Of a stretch of DNA of 64,000 nt, positions 59,388 through 64,000 are shown in pieces (position 1 is the stretch's first letter; every line of letters starts with the position of its first letter). The stretch spans positions 248,001 to 312,000 of the forward strand of contig CANMTP010000001.1 of the NCBI GenBank assembly GCA_947500845.1, given 5' to 3'. Position numbers and translations under genes: made by a program. The DNA is from an uncultured Aquimarina sp. (GTDB lineage: Bacteria; Bacteroidota; Bacteroidia; Flavobacteriales; Flavobacteriaceae). A model generated the notes under the pieces. That model made no database searches, was not told where the DNA came from, and saw only the letters and a list, made by a program, of their open reading frames with translations.

Positions 59388-60476
59388 TTATAAATCCTTG
59401 GTTAATGTTTTTACAATTTTATATTTAGACAGGAATTCTTTTGCAATTACTTTAATTGCAGTGTAAAATGGTACGGCAACGATAAGACCACTGATCCCAA
59501 ATAGTAATCCGAAAATTAGGATTGCGAGAAAAATTTCTAATGGATGTGACTTTACACTAGTTCCAAAGATTAAGGGCTGATTTAAGAAATTATCGATTAA
59601 TTGAATAATCAGATAGCCAATAAGAATATATGTGAGTTTTGGCAATATTACTGTTGGGAAATCGTAACCCAGATTGCTTGTAGTGGCTAGAATTAATACA
59701 AAAACGCCCCCAAACAATGGTCCGATATACGGAATGAGGTTAAAAATAGCGGCAATCAAAGCAACAGCAATAGCGTTATTCACTCCAAAAATGAGCAATA
59801 GAATAGTGTAGAGCACAAAAAGTATGAATATCTGTAACAATAGTCCTACAAAATAACGAGATAACAAATCTTTAATTTTGTTGAAAGCCTGCATGAATTT
59901 ATTTTCATCTTCTTTTTTTGCAAACACCAATAAGCTGTTTTCTAGCAAATAGCTATCCTTTAATAAGAAAAAGGAAATAAACAAGACAGAAAATAATCCA
60001 ATCATTACAGATCCGAAACCACTTAAAAATGAATTAATGGTATTAGGAACAGCTTTAAGGTCGAAAACCTCCATGAGATCTGTTTTTTTTATGAGTTCTA
60101 CAAGGCTAAGCTTCTCTATATCAAAATAATCACTTATTTCTTGATTAAGTCGGTCCAGGTCATGACCGATTCTATTAACGTCAATTTCGCCAATCAACTG
60201 TCCTTGTTCTACTACGATGGGTACAAACAAAGTAAAAATACTAAAGAATAGAAAAATTGTTATCAATAAGGTGCAAACAACAGCGAGGGTATTTTTAAAT
60301 TTTAATTTTCTTTTCAGAAAGGATACCAGGGGTCTTCCCATTAGAGAAATTACCGAAGCAAATGCAATGTAGATGAGAACGGACTGGATTTTATATAAAA
60401 ACCACAATAGCCCCAGTACACCAACGATGACAGCAACTGCTCTAATAATTCCGTATGCAATTATTTTTGAATTCAT
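59388..60476 (-). CDS. AI-2E family transporter (YdiK/PerM type)
   Basis: 362 residues with about eight transmembrane segments. VFFLLKDSYLLENSLLVF-type segments (FISFFLLKDSYLLENSLLVF), NAIAVALIAAIFNLIPYIGP and the closing GLLFGISGLIVAVPFYTAIK are typical of the family. Members export small molecules or act as Na+/H+ antiporters; the name refers to one member only. The preceding intergenic part carries a heptamer repeat. Confidence 0.85.
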   Translation of the reverse strand: MNSKIIAYGIIRAVAVIVGVLGLLWFLYKIQSVLIYIAFASVISLMGRPLVSFLKRKLKFKNTLAVVCTLLITIFLFFSIFTLFVPIVVEQGQLIGEIDVNRIGHDLDRLNQEISDYFDIEKLSLVELIKKTDLMEVFDLKAVPNTINSFLSGFGSVMIGLFSVLFISFFLLKDSYLLENSLLVFAKKEDENKFMQAFNKIKDLLSRYFVGLLLQIFILFVLYTILLLIFGVNNAIAVALIAAIFNLIPYIGPLFGGVFVLILATTSNLGYDFPTVILPKLTYILIGYLIIQLIDNFLNQPLIFGTSVKSHPLEIFLAILIFGLLFGISGLIVAVPFYTAIKVIAKEFLSKYKIVKTLTKDL

Positions 60477-60563
60477 GATTTAAGTTTCATAGTCGCAAAG
60501 AACCAAAGTTACGAAGTTCTGAAATTACGAAGTGCTCAAGAGGCAAAAGAATTAGATTAATTT

Positions 60564-61121
<558 letters not shown>

Positions 61122-61122
<1 letters not shown>

Positions 61123-61763
61123 TAATTCTCGAAAGCATATTTAATGATATTAGCTCCCATCTTGAGAGCTTTTAATCGAACTTCTTCCGGATCGTTATGT
61201 ACCTCGGGGTTTTCCCAACCGTCGCCAAGATCACTTTCAAAGGTAAACAATAATAACAATCTACCTTCGTGAATAATTCCTAGAGCTTGTGGTCGCTTAC
61301 CATCATGTTCATGAATTTTTGGTAATCCCTGTGGGAAATCATATTGGTAAGAAAAAATAGGATGCGTTGCAGGTAACTCCACTAACTCTTTATTAGGAAA
61401 TACTTTGATAAGCTCTTTACGTACATAAGGCTCCATCCCGTAATTGTCGTCAATATGTAAAAAACCACCGCTTAGCAGATAATTTCGCAAGTTTTCGGCA
61501 TCTTGATCTGTGAAAAACACATTTCCGTGTCCCGTCATATGAATGTAGGGATATTGAAAAATATCAACACTCTCTGGCTTTACTGTTTTTGGTTTATCGC
61601 CCATAGCAGTGTTTATATTTTGATTGCAGAATTTGATAAGATTGGGTAATGCTGTTGGATTGCTATACCAATCTCCACCACCTTTATAATGCAAAACCGC
61701 TATGTCCTGACCATAAATTGAAGTCGAAAATACTATAAAGAAAATGTATACTGTAAGTTTCAT
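61122..61763 (-). CDS. DUF4159 domain exported protein
   Basis: 213 residues from ATG 61761-61763, giving a signal peptide (LTVYIFFIVFSTSIYGQ). DUF4159 marks are GGGDWYSNPTALPNLIKF, YPYIHMTGHGNVFFTDQDAE, LSGGFLHIDDNYGMEPYVRK and LLFTFESDLGDGWENPE. The fold resembles glutamine-amidotransferase-like domains. Function unknown. An in-frame ATG 48 bp upstream would add 16 residues. Coupled to the SpoU gene. Confidence 0.85.
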
Positions 61764-62100
61764 TCGTACAACATCTAAAATAAAGACTAAAAGTACTAAA
61801 ATTAAATTCATACAAACAAGATTTTGTAGCTCCTGTGGTTTTAAAGAAAAACATCTGAGGATTCATGGAATAAGTGATAGTTGATCTTTTGAGATGATCT
61901 TATGCGGAACGGTAATAATTGCATAACCAGAACTTACTCTATAATCGAGATTTAAATACTCTGTGGCTTACTATAAAATCAAAATTCATTACCGATCTAT
62001 GCCCTGTACGTAGTTTACTTTCATCAGCAATGTTCCCACTACAAAAGTTTTATGCTATGTATTTACTAAATCGCCCAAAATATTGAAAATCAATGATGTA

Positions 62101-62310
62101 AATATCTCCTGCAGTCCTGCGAGAGCTCATTGCATATTGTAAAATATCTCCCGCAGTCCTGTGAGAGCTCGTTGCGTACTATAAAATATCTCCTGCAGTC
62201 CTGCGAGAGCTCGTTACATACTATAAAATATCTCCTGCAGTCTTGCGAGAGCTCGTTACATACTATAAAATATCTCCTGCAGGCCTGAGAGCGCTTGTTG
62301 TCTACTATGG
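62101..62310. repeat. Five tandem 42-bp units with hairpin core
   Basis: Units begin at 62101, 62143, 62185, 62227 and 62269. Each contains AATATCTCCTGCAGTCCTGC then GAGAGCTCGTT. TCTC and GAGA flank GCAG-TC-CTGC and can fold into a hairpin; changes in units 2 and 4 keep pairing through G-U. The last unit is diverged. One frame is open on each strand but none has a start. It lies 80 bp past the stop of the phytase-like gene. No other features were seen between 61764 and 62387. Confidence 0.9.
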
Positions 62311-62387
62311 CAAAACACTAGAATTATAAATCTTCTATATTAAATTATATTTATGTGTATTATTCGGATATTTTAAAATATAATATG

Positions 62388-63530
62388 TTAAGGCATCACC
62401 CTAAATACGATCAATTGTGTAAGTTGTGGAAAGAACGAATTAAAGTTATTATCTGATATGACGGCTAACGTTCTGCTTCCATCTTCTAGTTTCGGGCCAA
62501 AAGTGATGCCTTCCAGATTATCCACTGTACTGCGAGTTAATTGACTGCGAATGGTTTCAAAATCAAAAAGTAAGGTTTTGGTAGCTTTAGCATACGTCTC
62601 TGTAGCAAGTGAATTTATGTTTAATGTATTTGTTGCATTAGTAGCATCAACTTTATAGATCTTTACATTATTTCCACCATCTAAATAACCAGAGGCAAAA
62701 GATCGCTCAAGGGCTAGAAACTTATTCTGATCGTATTCTAATATCTCTACGAGTCCGTTAACTTCAAAAGACGTCCCGAACATAGCTTCTCTCGCAACGG
62801 GATCGAGTTCGTAAGCAAACTGTCGTTCTGCAATTCCGCTTGTTTTGTTTAAAAAAGTTATTCTTACCGGTGATTCGGTATCTGTGGTGGTGGGTTCTGG
62901 ACCATCCTCAATAAGAGGCAGTTCAAATGAGACCCAATATCCTTTCTGGTCATAACTTATTGATAACCCTTCCAAAACACCATTATGTCGTGGACCCGAG
63001 GTATCATCAGTGGTATTCGCCTTAAAATTATCGGGTAATGTAAAACTTCTTATTTGATTTGCTTGTGCAGAAATTTCTATGAGCGCAGGATCGATACCAT
63101 TATTTATTGATCCTTCACTAGTGTATAAAATAGTATTGGTAGCTGGATCAAGCCTTATCGCTTCGGGATCTACCACACCTTGTTCCAAAGGATTTTCAGA
63201 TGCATCTTTAATTTCGATCATGTTTGTAATACCAATATCCTGAAACCCATCTTTTGTATATGATATATTGGCTTCATAATAACGTATGGGAGGAGTAGAA
63301 GTATCACAGATGATATACCATTTTCCGTTTTGATAATCAATTCCCGAGAATCCACCTATGGGAAAGCCATTGATCTCCTGATTTGGGAAAACGAATTCAT
63401 CGATAAATTCGACAGCACTAATTGTATTTTGGTTATTGTCGGGATTAGAGGTGTCGGGATCATTGTTGCTCGAAGAACAATTCACGAGTAGAAAAACTAA
63501 AGGAAAAATATAGTAAATCAACTTTGGCAT
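62388..63530 (-). CDS. Esterase-like phytase family lipoprotein
   Basis: 380 residues. Lipoprotein signal with Cys18 (LVFLLVNCSSSNND). PIGGFSGIDYQNGKWYIICD near 60, GVVDPEAIRLDPATNTILYT, RHNGVLEGLSISYDQKGYWV and NLEGITFGPKLEDGSRTLAV are typical of the esterase-like activity of phytase domain, a propeller-like fold. It is exported and may act on phosphate esters, but the biochemical role of the family is poorly settled. Single gene. Confidence 0.88.
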   Translation of the reverse strand: MPKLIYYIFPLVFLLVNCSSSNNDPDTSNPDNNQNTISAVEFIDEFVFPNQEINGFPIGGFSGIDYQNGKWYIICDTSTPPIRYYEANISYTKDGFQDIGITNMIEIKDASENPLEQGVVDPEAIRLDPATNTILYTSEGSINNGIDPALIEISAQANQIRSFTLPDNFKANTTDDTSGPRHNGVLEGLSISYDQKGYWVSFELPLIEDGPEPTTTDTESPVRITFLNKTSGIAERQFAYELDPVAREAMFGTSFEVNGLVEILEYDQNKFLALERSFASGYLDGGNNVKIYKVDATNATNTLNINSLATETYAKATKTLLFDFETIRSQLTRSTVDNLEGITFGPKLEDGSRTLAVISDNNFNSFFPQLTQLIVFRVMP

Positions 63531-63847
63531 AATACTAAGGGTTGTAAATATGTAAAGGTATAGATTTCTGATGTAAACTATACTTTAAGAATACGTTAAT
63601 TGAGTTGTTGCTACAGTAAAACCTTACTTTGTTGTAGGTCTTTAACCCTTGTTTATCAGTTGTATACCTCTAGGAACTTATAAAGGGATGTTATTATTTA
63701 GCCTCCAACATTGTTAATGTTAGAACATTTACTTACCCCGTTCTGTATATTCAGAAAAACTTCGAACTACCGTTGCAGATTGTCTAAGCGTAAACTGCAC
63801 AGGATTACAGGAAAACACATTTATTAACCAATTTAATACAAATCATT

Positions 63848-64000
63848 ATGAAAACAATTTATTATTGTATTGCCTGTTTTTTTATGGTGAACATGAGTTT
63901 TTCACAGTTTCAACATTCTTACGGAACGGAAACGTCGGATATGGGGAGATCACTTACTCAGCTTAAAAAAGTAGAAAAAGGATATTTAATAGCCGGGTAT
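63848..64000 (+). CDS. Secreted protein, N-terminal part (cut by window edge)
   Basis: 51 residues visible from ATG 63848. Signal peptide (IACFFMVNMSFSQF) followed by MGRSLTQLKKVEKGYLIAGY, which resembles the first propeller repeat (delta-60 type) common in Bacteroidota surface proteins with type IX sorting tails. The rest is outside the window. The 317-bp stretch upstream (63531-63847) holds no gene; an inverted AACATT/AATGTT pair near 63707 is the only feature seen. Confidence 0.5.
   Translation, partial: MKTIYYCIACFFMVNMSFSQFQHSYGTETSDMGRSLTQLKKVEKGYLIAGY

Noticed and set aside
59203-59466. Plus-strand frame over the methyltransferase/transporter junction
   Set aside because: It is antisense to two well supported genes and has no conserved protein features.
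62101-62310. CRISPR array
   Set aside because: The 42-bp units are contiguous without variable spacers, and no cas gene is in the window.

Overview
The window looks like a chromosome segment of a marine-type member of the Flavobacteriaceae (Bacteroidota). The DNA is A+T rich. Several genes have Bacteroidota-type -7 boxes (TAnnTTTG), lipoprotein signals are common, the GH18 chitinase ends in a type IX secretion sorting domain, a bacillithiol gene (bshB1) is present, and the mobile genes are of Bacteroidota type (BfmA/BtgA-like protein, ISAon1-like transposase, integrase with an Ala in box I). The genus cannot be fixed from this stretch alone.

Region 1 (2-10323, all +) is a tight sugar-catabolic operon: the end of a ribulokinase, a right-handed beta-helix protein, a GH130-like enzyme, an MFS permease, a lipoprotein glycoside hydrolase with a beta-galactosidase-type trimerisation domain, a lipoprotein nucleoside hydrolase, a ribokinase and a FucP-type symporter. 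It has no SusC/SusD pair in view. The gene mix points to a pentose, probably ribose or a ribofuranoside, as one product. Region 2 (10364-17560) handles unsaturated uronates: a GH88 lipoprotein and a GRP/RhaT-like permease (-), then kduI, kduD, a DUF4861 lipoprotein and an ExuT-type transporter (+). This part is decaying: uxuB and uxuA survive only as fused fragments, exuT has an internal TGA, and only the tail of uxaC remains next to a truncated IS (17552-18745).

Region 3 (18757-22353) lies between tRNA-Leu and tRNA-Ser and is a small integrated element: a long structured non-coding stretch, a BfmA/BtgA-like gene preceded by two identical palindromes, a winged-helix-like gene and a tyrosine integrase. 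Region 4 (22496-48556) is mostly housekeeping: M28 peptidase, tRNA-His, bshB1, a trans-sulfuration enzyme, a hybrid histidine kinase, a peroxide-defence cluster (peroxiredoxin, thioredoxin, Tpx), dgkA, ftsK, a LolA-like protein, an LptF/LptG permease, ribB with a degenerate ribA domain, an aminotransferase, nitroreductase, thioesterase, NhaC, a CPBP protease, rdgB, kdsC, a DUF2520 protein and the CcsBA cytochrome c assembly fusion.

Region 5 (48557-64000) holds a hypothetical gene, a small lipoprotein, a TPR histidine kinase with its response regulator, a tRNA-Ser/Pro/Arg cluster, secreted proteins, a chitinase, and a minus-strand group (THUMP-like methyltransferase, AI-2E family transporter, SpoU methyltransferase, DUF4159 protein, phytase-like esterase). 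The start of a secreted protein is cut by the right edge.

The most unusual non-coding signals are a short terminated transcript candidate with C-rich hairpin loops (42465-42608), five 42-bp tandem units each able to form a hairpin (62101-62310), a 162-bp inverted-repeat element (56151-56312), and two different heptamer arrays of eight copies each (43916-43971 and 60564-60623). No rRNA genes and no CRISPR array were seen.
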